Below, in pieces: positions 32,944 through 40,544 of a stretch of 64,000 bases of DNA. The position numbers were made by a program, and so were the translations under genes. The notes under the pieces were generated by a model. The model searched no databases and had not been told where the DNA came from. It saw nothing but the letters and a program-made list of their open reading frames with translations. Source of the stretch: Paenibacillus baekrokdamisoli (GTDB taxonomy: Bacteria; Bacillota; Bacilli; Paenibacillales; Paenibacillaceae). The stretch covers positions 4,791,501-4,855,500 of the forward strand of contig NZ_AP019308.1 of the NCBI RefSeq assembly GCF_003945345.1. The letters are read 5' to 3'. Each line of letters begins with the position of its first letter. Positions within the stretch are counted from its first letter, which is position 1.

Positions 32944-33333
32944 GTGGAAAACAAAACAGCCATAAATCCAGAATTGGTGCAACAATTTGTAGGTAATGCT
33001 CATGGTGATTTGGATCGAGTTCGAGAGCTTCTTGAGGCGGAGCCTGGTCTGCTTCATGCCGCTTGGGATTGGGGTGGCGGCGACTGGGAGACTGCACTGG
33101 GAGCGGCCGCTCACATGGGGAGGAAGGATATTGCCCTTTATCTACTTGAGAAAGGGGCGCGGATTGATCTATTCGCAGCAGCCATGCTGGGTAAGCTGGA
33201 TCTAGTTCGAGCGATTCTGAATGAGAATCCAGCGCTCAAGCAAGCGCGAGGACCTCATGGAATTCCACTCCTTAACCATGCAGAGGCCGGCGGTGCTGAA
33301 GCCGCTGAGGTACTTGCTTTCCTTCGAGAATAG
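32944..33333 (+). CDS. Small ankyrin-repeat protein
   Basis: 129-residue protein from a GTG with AAAGGAGAAC upstream. It holds about three ankyrin-like units (NAHGDLDRVRELLEAEPGLLHAAW, TALGAAAHMGRKDIALYLLEKGARID, LFAAAMLGKLDLVRAILNENPALKQ), ending in a short helix. No signal peptide. It is the second gene of a two-gene operon with the RHH-ankyrin protein, and the two may interact through their repeats. Confidence 0.8.
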   Translation: MENKTAINPELVQQFVGNAHGDLDRVRELLEAEPGLLHAAWDWGGGDWETALGAAAHMGRKDIALYLLEKGARIDLFAAAMLGKLDLVRAILNENPALKQARGPHGIPLLNHAEAGGAEAAEVLAFLRE

Positions 33334-33359
33334 CGGAACCTGAAGAGGTCACGCAGTGT

Positions 33360-33400
33360 AAAAAGCCGATCCCCCAAGCTTACTCCTAGTGGATCGGCTA
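33360..33400 (-). terminator. Terminator of the flavodoxin-fold reductase gene
   Basis: 8-bp stem GCCGATCC/GGATCGGC with five U on the minus strand, 46 bases after the stop of the minus-strand gene. It may also stop the convergent ankyrin operon. Confidence 0.7.
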
Positions 33401-33445
33401 TCCTTACCACAGATTTCGTCAGCCGTGGGTGCTTATTCATACTCT

Positions 33446-34033
33446 TCAGGCATTTATCATTTTGAAATAACGATAGATTTTATTTAATTTCTCCGCATGT
33501 TTCCCTTTTGGACTTTCCATATTCCCAAATTCAAAAAACTTCACTTTTTTTATACCCACATAATTAAACAAGGCCTTCCTCATTAATACCTTGTGCGCAT
33601 TATACAACCAGTATAAAAGATAAAAAGTAGGTCCCTTCATCGTTGAAATACAAACCACTGACTTCCCCTTCAAGAGTCCTTCTGGCAGAAGTCCGCCCTT
33701 ATCTTTATAGGCAAAGTTTGAAGAAAACATTTGGTCGATATAACCCATGAGCATAGCGGGAGGCCGTCCCCACCATATCGGATATACGAAAACGATTGTA
33801 TCCGCCCACATAATTTGTTCGCGGTACTTGGCAAGCTCCGGATCGGTATGCATATCCCTTCTGCGTTTTGTTTTATTGAAAACCAGAATCGGATTAAACC
33901 CCTCCTCGTACAAATCCAGCACCTTTACCTCTTCAATAAGGGGATTCTCACTGCTTCCTTCGATGACTTTTTGCATAAATGCATAACTTAGACTCTGATG
34001 ATTGGGATGCGTATAAATAACCAGCGTTTTCAT
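33446..34033 (-). CDS. NAD(P)H-dependent quinone oxidoreductase (flavodoxin fold)
   Basis: 195-residue FMN-binding flavodoxin-like oxidoreductase (MdaB/NQO-type). Motifs: MKTLVIYTHPNHQSLSYAFMQKV at the N-terminus (phosphate loop), DLYEEGFNPIL, ADTIVFVYPIWWGRPPAMLMGYIDQMFSSNFAY and the C-terminal GKHAEKLNKIYRY. It reduces quinones by two electrons. It is divergent from a MarR gene across a 118-base region with an inverted repeat, an arrangement typical for redox- or phenolic-responsive regulation. Confidence 0.87.
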   Translation of the reverse strand: MKTLVIYTHPNHQSLSYAFMQKVIEGSSENPLIEEVKVLDLYEEGFNPILVFNKTKRRRDMHTDPELAKYREQIMWADTIVFVYPIWWGRPPAMLMGYIDQMFSSNFAYKDKGGLLPEGLLKGKSVVCISTMKGPTFYLLYWLYNAHKVLMRKALFNYVGIKKVKFFEFGNMESPKGKHAEKLNKIYRYFKMINA

Positions 34034-34049
34034 CGTGCCACCTCTTTAC

Positions 34050-34063
34050 TTATCATCTGATAA
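34050..34063. promoter_or_regulatory. TTATCA-TC-TGATAA operator candidate
   Basis: Perfect 6-bp inverted repeat 17 bases before the reductase start. Related ATGATAATT direct repeats lie at 34098-34106 and 34112-34120 over the marR promoter, so one regulator could control both genes. Confidence 0.5.
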
Positions 34064-34090
34064 CAAAATGGTAACACATCTCGTTTTTAG

Positions 34091-34119
34091 TTGTCAAATG
34101 ATAATTGTTTTATGATAAT
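34091..34119 (+). promoter_or_regulatory. Promoter of marR
   Basis: TTGTCA (34091-34096), 17-base spacer, GATAAT (34114-34119), 33 bases before the TTG start. It contains the two ATGATAATT repeats, which suits MarR autorepression. Confidence 0.6.
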
Positions 34120-34151
34120 TATATTGTTATTGTTAGGAAGAGGTGATCCCT

Positions 34152-34595
34152 TTGGACAAAAATGCTTTGTTTCATAAGTTTGTGGCCTTTACCAATACTG
34201 TTCATGAAGTAACACATGAAATGACAAAAGATATTAAATCCGCTGCCATTACCCCTGTTCAATATAGTATTCTTGAATATCTCGCGGTTAGTCAGCCCGT
34301 TACCCTCAGTCAGATAAGCGATTGTCTGCATATGTCCATGCCGAATACGAGTCGAGAGCTGAAGAAACTTAGTGAAAAAAATCTATGCGAAAAATTTGCC
34401 GATGCCAGCGATCGACGCAAGCAATATATCCGTCTTTCTATGGAAGGGCAAGCTATGATGAATGAAGCCTTTAAACGCATAGAAACCCGTTTCCTGCAGC
34501 GGATACAGAAGACTTCCGAAGAAGAACTGGGTGAAATCGAACGCGCTTTGGATGTGCTTCAATCCAAAGTGTTTTATACAGATAAGTCTTATTAA
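34152..34595 (+). CDS. MarR-family regulator
   Basis: 147-residue winged-helix regulator from a TTG start with GGAAGAGGTG about six bases upstream. It has LTPVQYSILEYL-like segment ITPVQYSILEYLAVSQPVTLSQISDCLHMSMPNTSRELKKLSEKNLC and the wing DASDRRKQYIRLSMEGQAMM. No redox-sensing Cys near the N-terminus of the OhrR kind. Divergent to a quinone reductase gene, it is likely to repress it in the absence of a phenolic or electrophile ligand. Confidence 0.88.
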   Translation: MDKNALFHKFVAFTNTVHEVTHEMTKDIKSAAITPVQYSILEYLAVSQPVTLSQISDCLHMSMPNTSRELKKLSEKNLCEKFADASDRRKQYIRLSMEGQAMMNEAFKRIETRFLQRIQKTSEEELGEIERALDVLQSKVFYTDKSY

Positions 34596-34642
34596 TTGGA
34601 TTAAATCGCAAGCTATAAATAAATGAGCACTGTCAGATACGA

Positions 34643-34668
34643 AGACCGCCACGATGCCGTGGCGGTCT
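34643..34668. terminator. Hairpin after marR
   Basis: 11-bp perfect stem AGACCGCCACG/CGTGGCGGTCT with a four-base loop, but no good U-tract (GATTGTC). It is a terminator by position, 47 bases after the marR stop. Confidence 0.55.
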
Positions 34669-34857
34669 GATTGTCAATCTTCTTAGTTTATGAATTTCAA
34701 TTCTTGCAGCATTCTCTTCAGCATCGTGGCGCTTTACGCACGTGTTGCGTTCTCTTTGGGAGCGAAAGTGTTGTCTCTCAATGGTCCTACAGCAGGAGAT
34801 GTTCTGCACGAATACAAGATTATATTGTTGGAAAGCATATTGACTTATGATGATTCC

Positions 34858-35589
34858 TCAGTTTCTTTCAAAATTCTTATTTACCAAGCTTATTGTTTCT
34901 TGCGAGGTTGTTGTGTCGATAAACTTAACTAAGAGAGAGATTCTGTTTTGCGGATTTAGAATATTCCAGTAGTAATTCTTCACTTCTTCTATATCCTCTA
35001 CTAGAGGGACTTCGAAAGGTTCACCGTTATAAGAGAATAGGGTACCATCGACCTCTTTACTATACGTATGAATGCAATGTCCTTCGCCGGGTACAAATTT
35101 ATCGTAATTATAGAAGTTTCTTACACAGATTTCAGGACGATTGCGAGAACTTTTGAGAATCGATAGTTTATAATTTTTATTAGATATATCAATAATACCC
35201 GAAATTCTAGGCGTAAAATGGGGAGCATCCGGCTCATATTCCCGTGTACATAAGGAGCTTTCGAATGTTTCAGCACTCTTTAACCCATCCACTATCGTTT
35301 CGGTTTGATCTCCGTTCGAAATAATATGGATATCATTTATTTTCTTGAGCGGATAATAAATAATCAATGAAGGATCAATCATCTTGGACTCATCAAATGC
35401 CTTGTTCTTTACAAAATCCCCTTCGATTTCAAAAATACGATTTCGGCTATTTTCGCTTCTCCCCATAATCCAGTACACCTGAACATAATGAGCCCGAGAA
35501 GGAGTCATACCTATGATGATTCCCCTCCCAGGGTAAGCATTTTCTTGTAATAGAGTGATGTTATCTCTCAAAAGCTGATGAATAGACAT
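34858..35589 (-). CDS. PurO-like IMP cyclohydrolase family protein
   Basis: 243-residue protein matching the archaeal-type IMP cyclohydrolase (PurO) family: ENAYPGRGIIIGMTPSRAHYVQVYWIMGRSENSRNRIF, then DPSLIIYYPLK, SNGDQTETIVDGL and the Arg/Glu-containing EPDAPHFTPRISGI. PurO closes FAICAR to IMP in the last purine step. Bacillota normally use PurH for this, and the gene is alone, away from any pur operon, so its substrate may differ. The start has GGAGAGGGAAC upstream. Cytoplasmic, no signal. Confidence 0.75.
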   Translation of the reverse strand: MSIHQLLRDNITLLQENAYPGRGIIIGMTPSRAHYVQVYWIMGRSENSRNRIFEIEGDFVKNKAFDESKMIDPSLIIYYPLKKINDIHIISNGDQTETIVDGLKSAETFESSLCTREYEPDAPHFTPRISGIIDISNKNYKLSILKSSRNRPEICVRNFYNYDKFVPGEGHCIHTYSKEVDGTLFSYNGEPFEVPLVEDIEEVKNYYWNILNPQNRISLLVKFIDTTTSQETISLVNKNFERN

Positions 35590-35634
35590 GTTCCCTCTCC
35601 TTTTAGCTTATTAATAGATTGCTTTCCTCTACCA

Positions 35635-36273
35635 TCATTTTGCATACTGCAAAATCGCTATCGCAGCCCGTTCCCGCCGATCCACGTCTTCGCTTCTCAT
35701 AGCTTTTCTTAAAATGTCCAACGCTTCCTCAATGGTCTGCGCATCTACACACATCGGGCTGCCCGCTTCTTGCTTACTCTCATTAGATTTGGACATCCAG
35801 CGCTCCAATTGCTCCTGAGAAATGGACCGTTCGAACTTCGCAACCGCTACCGGATGAATGAGAAATTGCTGCAGCTCCGCATGTAATTCTTCCCTTAAAA
35901 GGCTCTTTATCCAGGTTACGCCACGTCGATGACAAAGATTAGCCGCCGCCGCCTCTTCATCCTCTTCCGTGTTAAACCTATCAAGATAGTAATAGTCGCC
36001 AAGATCACCCAGATGGACAGCATCTTTATCCGTAACAAGGAGGTAGTCTCCGTCCTGCATGACATGTACGAAGGTACTCACCTCCTCCAATTGATCGAGC
36101 AGTTCCTGTCCCTCAACGTAATTAATGTAAGCTAGTCTCTTCTTCAATTCATCCTTGCTCACATTCTCCAAATCGCCAATACCAGGCCAATCCATTCCAA
36201 CAAAATTATTCTTCAAGAACTCCGCCATCCGTTTTACCCCATGAGAGTCTAGTCGCATTTGAAATAAATTCAT
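35635..36273 (-). CDS. Conserved protein of unknown function
   Basis: 212-residue soluble protein, starting MNLFQMRLDSHGVKRMAEFLKNNFVGMDWPGIGDLENVSKDELKKRL. The first half (VSTFVHVMQDGDYLLVTDKDAVHLGDLGDYYY) resembles the N-terminal reading domain found in some Mrr-like restriction proteins; the nuclease part is absent. The C-terminus is helical. The family occurs in Bacillota, but I know no function. It has GGAGGAGGAATG upstream and lies 45 bases before the PurO-like gene on the same strand, so cotranscription is possible. Confidence 0.7.
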   Translation of the reverse strand: MNLFQMRLDSHGVKRMAEFLKNNFVGMDWPGIGDLENVSKDELKKRLAYINYVEGQELLDQLEEVSTFVHVMQDGDYLLVTDKDAVHLGDLGDYYYLDRFNTEEDEEAAAANLCHRRGVTWIKSLLREELHAELQQFLIHPVAVAKFERSISQEQLERWMSKSNESKQEAGSPMCVDAQTIEEALDILRKAMRSEDVDRRERAAIAILQYAK

Positions 36274-36334
36274 TCCACATTCCTCCTCCGATAATCCAGC
36301 CTCGTAAATTCGTTTTTAAGCTGCCTTTTATTAC

Positions 36335-37012
36335 TTACCACCGAATTTGTTTGATAAGCTCAATCATCCTATTTCGATTACTTGAACTTGTTGGCCATTG
36401 TTGGATTTCATTGATGATGTGCGCCAAATTGGTATATCCTTTTGCCAAACCATTCAAGCGAGCCGCCAAAGTAGCAAGTATCCGTTCATCTTGAGAAGCA
36501 TACAGGGTGCTAAACCTTTCCATCGCATGCGGATACCTCTTCAGATAATATTTTTGATGCCGATCTTCGGCAAGGTAAAATCCGGTGTATGGAGCAATCT
36601 CAGTTTCAGGCTCCCCCTTACCTAGCTCCTTCCTTTTCCCTAGAACCTGCTGGATCACTTCCTGCTGATTGCCATCACAATAAAGCAACAGAGACCTATA
36701 CTGCCGTCCTTTATAATCATTGATATTCATGGGATTGTGGTTATTCCAGAACATATCCAGGATGGTTTCAAACGTAATGATCTCAGGATCAAAATCAATT
36801 TGGACCGTCTCCGTATGATCCCCCATTTCACGATATGTAGGCGCAATAGAACTGCCCCCAGCGTATCCCACACTCGTTCTGATGACACCCGGTAAATGAC
36901 CAAACAAGGCTTCAGGACTCCAAAAACAACCCATGCCAAGCGTCACGGTCTGAACATTACTTGTCGAAAAAGAAGGCTCAATCCCGTTATCATGTATGTC
37001 CCGATTGTTCAT
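36335..37012 (-). CDS. msrA: Peptide-methionine (S)-S-oxide reductase
   Basis: 225-residue MsrA that repairs oxidised methionine. The catalytic Cys is C29 in LGMGCFWSPEALFG, followed by VGYAGG and GDHTETVQIDFDP. The C-terminal part after residue 165 (MERFSTLYASQDERILATLAARLNGLAKGY) is longer than in E. coli MsrA and contains no resolving Cys, so recycling may use a single-Cys mechanism with an external thiol. No MsrB is adjacent. It is monocistronic. Confidence 0.93.
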   Translation of the reverse strand: MNNRDIHDNGIEPSFSTSNVQTVTLGMGCFWSPEALFGHLPGVIRTSVGYAGGSSIAPTYREMGDHTETVQIDFDPEIITFETILDMFWNNHNPMNINDYKGRQYRSLLLYCDGNQQEVIQQVLGKRKELGKGEPETEIAPYTGFYLAEDRHQKYYLKRYPHAMERFSTLYASQDERILATLAARLNGLAKGYTNLAHIINEIQQWPTSSSNRNRMIELIKQIRW

Positions 37013-37145
37013 CTAGTTCACCCCATTTACGAAACCGTCTCACATATTCTACGCTTATTTTAACCTAAACGAAGAACTATAGTAGTGTCCTCTCAACTCC
37101 TTCCGAAACTGCTCCTTTCATCTAGGTGAAGAGATTTCCGCTACA

Positions 37146-37180
37146 GCAAAAAACCCACAACCTCTTACGATTGTGGGTTT
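37146..37180 (-). terminator. Terminator downstream of the GH3 gene
   Basis: 10-bp perfect stem AAACCCACAA/TTGTGGGTTT with a run of six U on the minus strand, about 117 bases after the beta-glucosidase stop. Confidence 0.7.
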
Positions 37181-37296
37181 GTATGGTTGATGCGAACCGT
37201 GGAGAGGCAAATCCACCATTGACCGCCGCGTGTTGACATAGTCGTATGGCGAGTTGGCTTGGCGGCGGCTTAATCAGCTCATTGCTGTTTCTACAT

Positions 37297-40083
37297 TCAC
37301 ACTTGTTTAAATTCGATCCAGTCGATCTGCAAGCCTGGTTTGACGAAATCCAATTTCAATTCATAAAGGCCTGCTTCCAGTTCGATTTTCACAAGTTTCT
37401 GTCTGATCCATTTGCCTTCCGTCCCATTCGTTTGAATGGTCGTCATCAATTGATCGTTCAGGGTCACATTACAAGCGCTTTGAGCCAGCTCAGGTTCCGG
37501 AGACATGATGTTGACAATGATCCGGTATTGGCCGGCCTGATCCACTTTCACATAGGTCGACCCAGCTGCGGCAGGTTTAACCTGTGCATTTTGGGATAGT
37601 GCTTGTGCTTGCTCCGGCGAAAGAGATGGATTCGCCTTGAATGTATCGACCGTTTCTACAATCTCCTGTTTTCTTGAGAACACCGGTGCATGCATGATGA
37701 ACTCGCAAATGTTAATGGCAGAGCGCTGAAGTTCCCCACGGGTTAAGGTGCCATTTTCCAAGGAATCGAGAGTATTGTCATCCCAGCCATTGATTTCCGC
37801 CCCATAGTTAGGAACAACCATATACAGGTCGTTTTGTGCGCGGACCATCCAATTCGTATATTTTCGATCCGCAGGTCCTCCATCGACGACATCGTTCATG
37901 ATAGCCCACCAATCCGTCATCACGATGCCTTTAAAGCCCCATTCCCCGCGAAGAATCGTGGTATTCATATCATAATTAGAAGCCGCCCAATGCCCGTTGA
38001 TGGGATTATAGGAGGTCATAATCGAATTCGCGCCGCCCTGCTTCACCGCGATTTCAAAGCCTTTCAGATAAATCTCCCGAAGGGCGCGTTCGGAAACGAC
38101 GGCATCTACCTTACTGCGATGCTTTTCCTGGTTGTTGCAGGCGAAATGCTTCAGCGTGGCGTTAGAGCCGCCCTTCATAATGCCTCGCGTGCATGCTGCG
38201 GCAAATACCCCGGAAATCAGCGGATCTTCCGAAAAATACTCAAAGTTACGTCCATTGAGCGGACTGCGCCGGATATTCAAGCCGGGTCCTAGCAAGGTAT
38301 CCACGTTGTTGCTTAATAATTCCTGGCCTTCCATGACATAAAGTTCTTCGATCAGTTCCGCATTCCAGGTTGCCGCAAGCAAGGTTCCAATTGCAACCTG
38401 GGTCGCCTTCTGCCCGCTATCCATACGAATCCCGGACGGTCCGTCTGCCGTACAAGCAACCGGGATTCCGTAATTGAATAAGCTATCGCTTACCCCCCCG
38501 AAAGCCGAAGCCGTACCCGGTGTAACCAACGGACTGCTCATGCCTTCTCCTCTGACTATCGCAGCCAGATCCTGATCGCTGAGCTGGGCGATAAAGGCTT
38601 CCATGTCGACTTTCCGGTCATAAACATCTCTTAATTTATGTCCTTGATTACCGGTTTGCTCTAAAGTTTCGGGAAGATTTTTCTCGATCCGTTCCGCTAA
38701 AGAAACCTTTCGCTTCGGTACTTCTACAGAGATGAGTTCATACGAACCGTCTTCCTTCCGAGCGCCCGGCTTCATTCTCGTAAAGCTTTCCGTCGGTGCC
38801 AGCGCCTCCTGCAGCTGCTCCACGACTTGAAGAGCTTCCACGACGTAACCGTTTTGTCCTTGGGCGCCTATTTCCGTCAGATTTTTGACACTGGTTCCCA
38901 CATAAATGCGGTATGTCCCGGATTCTAGTACATAAGCGGAAGGATGCCCCGTCACACCGGCGTCATCATAGGAGGCCATAGAATGAACAGGGAAGCTCAC
39001 GGTAAGACGCTGCGATTCACCCGCCTGAAGGACTTTTGTCTTCCCGAATGCCGCCAGAGCTTTAGCCGGCTGCCCCAGCTTTCCTTGCGGTGCTTCGTAA
39101 TAGACCTGCACGACCTCTTTTCCCGCAAAGGTGGTTCCCGTATTTGTTACAGTTACGTCGATTTCAACGTATTTTTCTCCTTCTTTGGTGGTCAGTTTGG
39201 CTTCCTCAGGCTCGATTTTAAATGAGGTGTAAGATAAACCGAAACCAAATTCAAATTGAACCTTATCCGGGCAAAACGTCTCGAAATAACGATATCCCAC
39301 GTAGATATCTTCCTGATAAACGTTTTTAAATTCATTGCCGTAATTGCGGGTCGATGGATAATCCTCGATGGAATAAGCGATCGTATCGGTTAATTTACCG
39401 CTCGGTGTCACCTCTCCGGCCAGCACGTCGGCAATCGCATTGCCCCCTTCCATGCCGCCCTGCCAAGAGTAGATGGCGCACGAAATCGGGTGCACATAGC
39501 TTTCATCGTTCATCCAGCTCATATCAATAATATTCGATACATTCAGCACAACGACAGTTTGTTCAAAATAGGCAGTCACCTGCTTCAGCATCGCTTTTTC
39601 TTCCGCCGTTAATTGGTAGCTTCCCGGCTCGTCGGCATTATCCTGGTCTTCTCCCGCTGTACGTCCGATCACAATGATCGCCTTGTTCGATTTGCTTCTT
39701 GCCTCCGACACCAGTTCATCGGTTAAAGGCATTTCCTTCTGGTGCCACGGCTCTGCAGCCCAGCCGCCTCCGCCATTATCAAATGGATTTTGCTCAATCC
39801 ACTTTTCATAGACAGCCGCCAGTTCTTCGTTAACTGTAAGGTTCTTTTTACTGCGAAGACCATCCAACAAATTGGTCGTATAAGAAACATGGACACTCCC
39901 ACCCGAACCTGTACCGCTGCGATAGTAATTAACTTGGGTTCTGCCGAAAATTGAAACATTCTCGCCGTTTCGAAGCGGAAGCACCTGTCTTTCATTCTTT
40001 AACAGCACCGCGCCTTCTGCGGCTACCGTTCGGCTAAATTCAGCAAAACCTTCTAATGGAACTCCCAGACTCTGTGTACTCAT
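37297..40083 (-). CDS. GH3 beta-glucosidase, reversed domain order, with C-terminal binding module
   Basis: 928-residue glycoside hydrolase family 3 enzyme. The usual order is inverted: the alpha/beta sandwich and fibronectin-III-like domain come first (about 1-480, GAVLLKNERQVLPL, YYRSGTGSGGSVHVSY, KEVVQVYYEAPQG), then the TIM-barrel (about 530-780) with RRSPLNGRNFEYFSEDP, KHFACNNQEKHR and the nucleophile Asp near 723 in GIVMTDWW. The same permutation is known in Ruminococcus albus beta-glucosidase. The last 90 residues form a CBM6/35-like beta-sandwich. No signal peptide, so it acts on imported oligosaccharides. A CcpA-type site lies upstream. Confidence 0.9.
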   Translation of the reverse strand: MSTQSLGVPLEGFAEFSRTVAAEGAVLLKNERQVLPLRNGENVSIFGRTQVNYYRSGTGSGGSVHVSYTTNLLDGLRSKKNLTVNEELAAVYEKWIEQNPFDNGGGGWAAEPWHQKEMPLTDELVSEARSKSNKAIIVIGRTAGEDQDNADEPGSYQLTAEEKAMLKQVTAYFEQTVVVLNVSNIIDMSWMNDESYVHPISCAIYSWQGGMEGGNAIADVLAGEVTPSGKLTDTIAYSIEDYPSTRNYGNEFKNVYQEDIYVGYRYFETFCPDKVQFEFGFGLSYTSFKIEPEEAKLTTKEGEKYVEIDVTVTNTGTTFAGKEVVQVYYEAPQGKLGQPAKALAAFGKTKVLQAGESQRLTVSFPVHSMASYDDAGVTGHPSAYVLESGTYRIYVGTSVKNLTEIGAQGQNGYVVEALQVVEQLQEALAPTESFTRMKPGARKEDGSYELISVEVPKRKVSLAERIEKNLPETLEQTGNQGHKLRDVYDRKVDMEAFIAQLSDQDLAAIVRGEGMSSPLVTPGTASAFGGVSDSLFNYGIPVACTADGPSGIRMDSGQKATQVAIGTLLAATWNAELIEELYVMEGQELLSNNVDTLLGPGLNIRRSPLNGRNFEYFSEDPLISGVFAAACTRGIMKGGSNATLKHFACNNQEKHRSKVDAVVSERALREIYLKGFEIAVKQGGANSIMTSYNPINGHWAASNYDMNTTILRGEWGFKGIVMTDWWAIMNDVVDGGPADRKYTNWMVRAQNDLYMVVPNYGAEINGWDDNTLDSLENGTLTRGELQRSAINICEFIMHAPVFSRKQEIVETVDTFKANPSLSPEQAQALSQNAQVKPAAAGSTYVKVDQAGQYRIIVNIMSPEPELAQSACNVTLNDQLMTTIQTNGTEGKWIRQKLVKIELEAGLYELKLDFVKPGLQIDWIEFKQV

Positions 40084-40259
40084 TTTGTTTCCTCCTGATT
40101 GTCATTTCCATACATATTGATTGCTGGTTCTATAGAAAGGTATCTCGTCTCTCTCGAAACTTCTAGTTTCTCGCGAACCCATGCATGTTCCCTATTAAGT
40201 CCTTTAAAGAATAAAAGCTATAATATTAATATACAAGCACTGCTTCTAAAAAAGCAAAA

Positions 40260-40275
40260 TTCAAAACGCTTACAA
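40260..40275 (-). promoter_or_regulatory. cre-like catabolite control site
   Basis: Minus-strand TTGTAAGCGTTTTGAA matches the CcpA consensus (WTGNAANCGNWNNCAW) except GA for CA near the end. It lies 177 bases upstream of the GH3 beta-glucosidase, where glucose repression would make sense. Confidence 0.4.
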
Positions 40276-40285
40276 CTGTAGATTT

Positions 40286-40345
40286 TTCTAGCTTGTTGAG
40301 AAACCCGGTGCATTTTAATCCCCCGAGTTTCCCTTTTTGATTGGC
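40286..40345. mobile_element. Possible IS1182-type end remnant
   Basis: TCTAGCTTGTTGAGAAACCC resembles the left end of the 168-bp insertion at 26069 (GGCTGTCGAGAAACCC), and both are followed directly by a small GC hairpin. No second end and no transposase are recognisable. Confidence 0.25.
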
Positions 40346-40544
40346 AATCACTGCAAAAATCTTTCGGCTTTACACGGGGGCTGAAATGCTCGCTGAATGG
40401 GAATGTATTTATCACTCTTTTTTTATCCATTATTATTATTGTAATTAACCGTTTATTGTAAAAAGTTCCCTTGTATGTCCAGCTTTCTACATTTACAATT
40501 AAAGAGCAGCAGTAGAAATACGCTTTTTGAGGGATATGACCACG

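Larger units (their letters stand above)
40084..40544. other. Divergent intergenic region with a cre-like site and an IS-end-like remnant
   Basis: 461 bases between the GH3 gene and the cyclic-nucleotide/PrsW gene. It holds a cre-like sequence (40260-40275) and a stretch resembling an IS1182-type terminus (40286-40345). A 70-codon minus-strand frame here (40218-40430) has no ribosome site and is not called. Confidence 0.4.

Noticed and set aside
34690-34932. 80-codon plus-strand frame between marR and the PurO-like gene
   Set aside because: No ribosome site, atypical composition, and its 3' third overlaps the antisense of the conserved PurO-like gene.
36335-37012. Possible msrAB fusion because the protein is longer than E. 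coli MsrA
   Set aside because: The C-terminal extension has no MsrB zinc-binding CxxC or catalytic RxCxN-type motif.
40218-40430. 70-codon minus-strand frame with two Cys (CSDC)
   Set aside because: No Shine-Dalgarno sequence, overlaps the IS-end-like stretch and cre-like site, and resembles no family I know.
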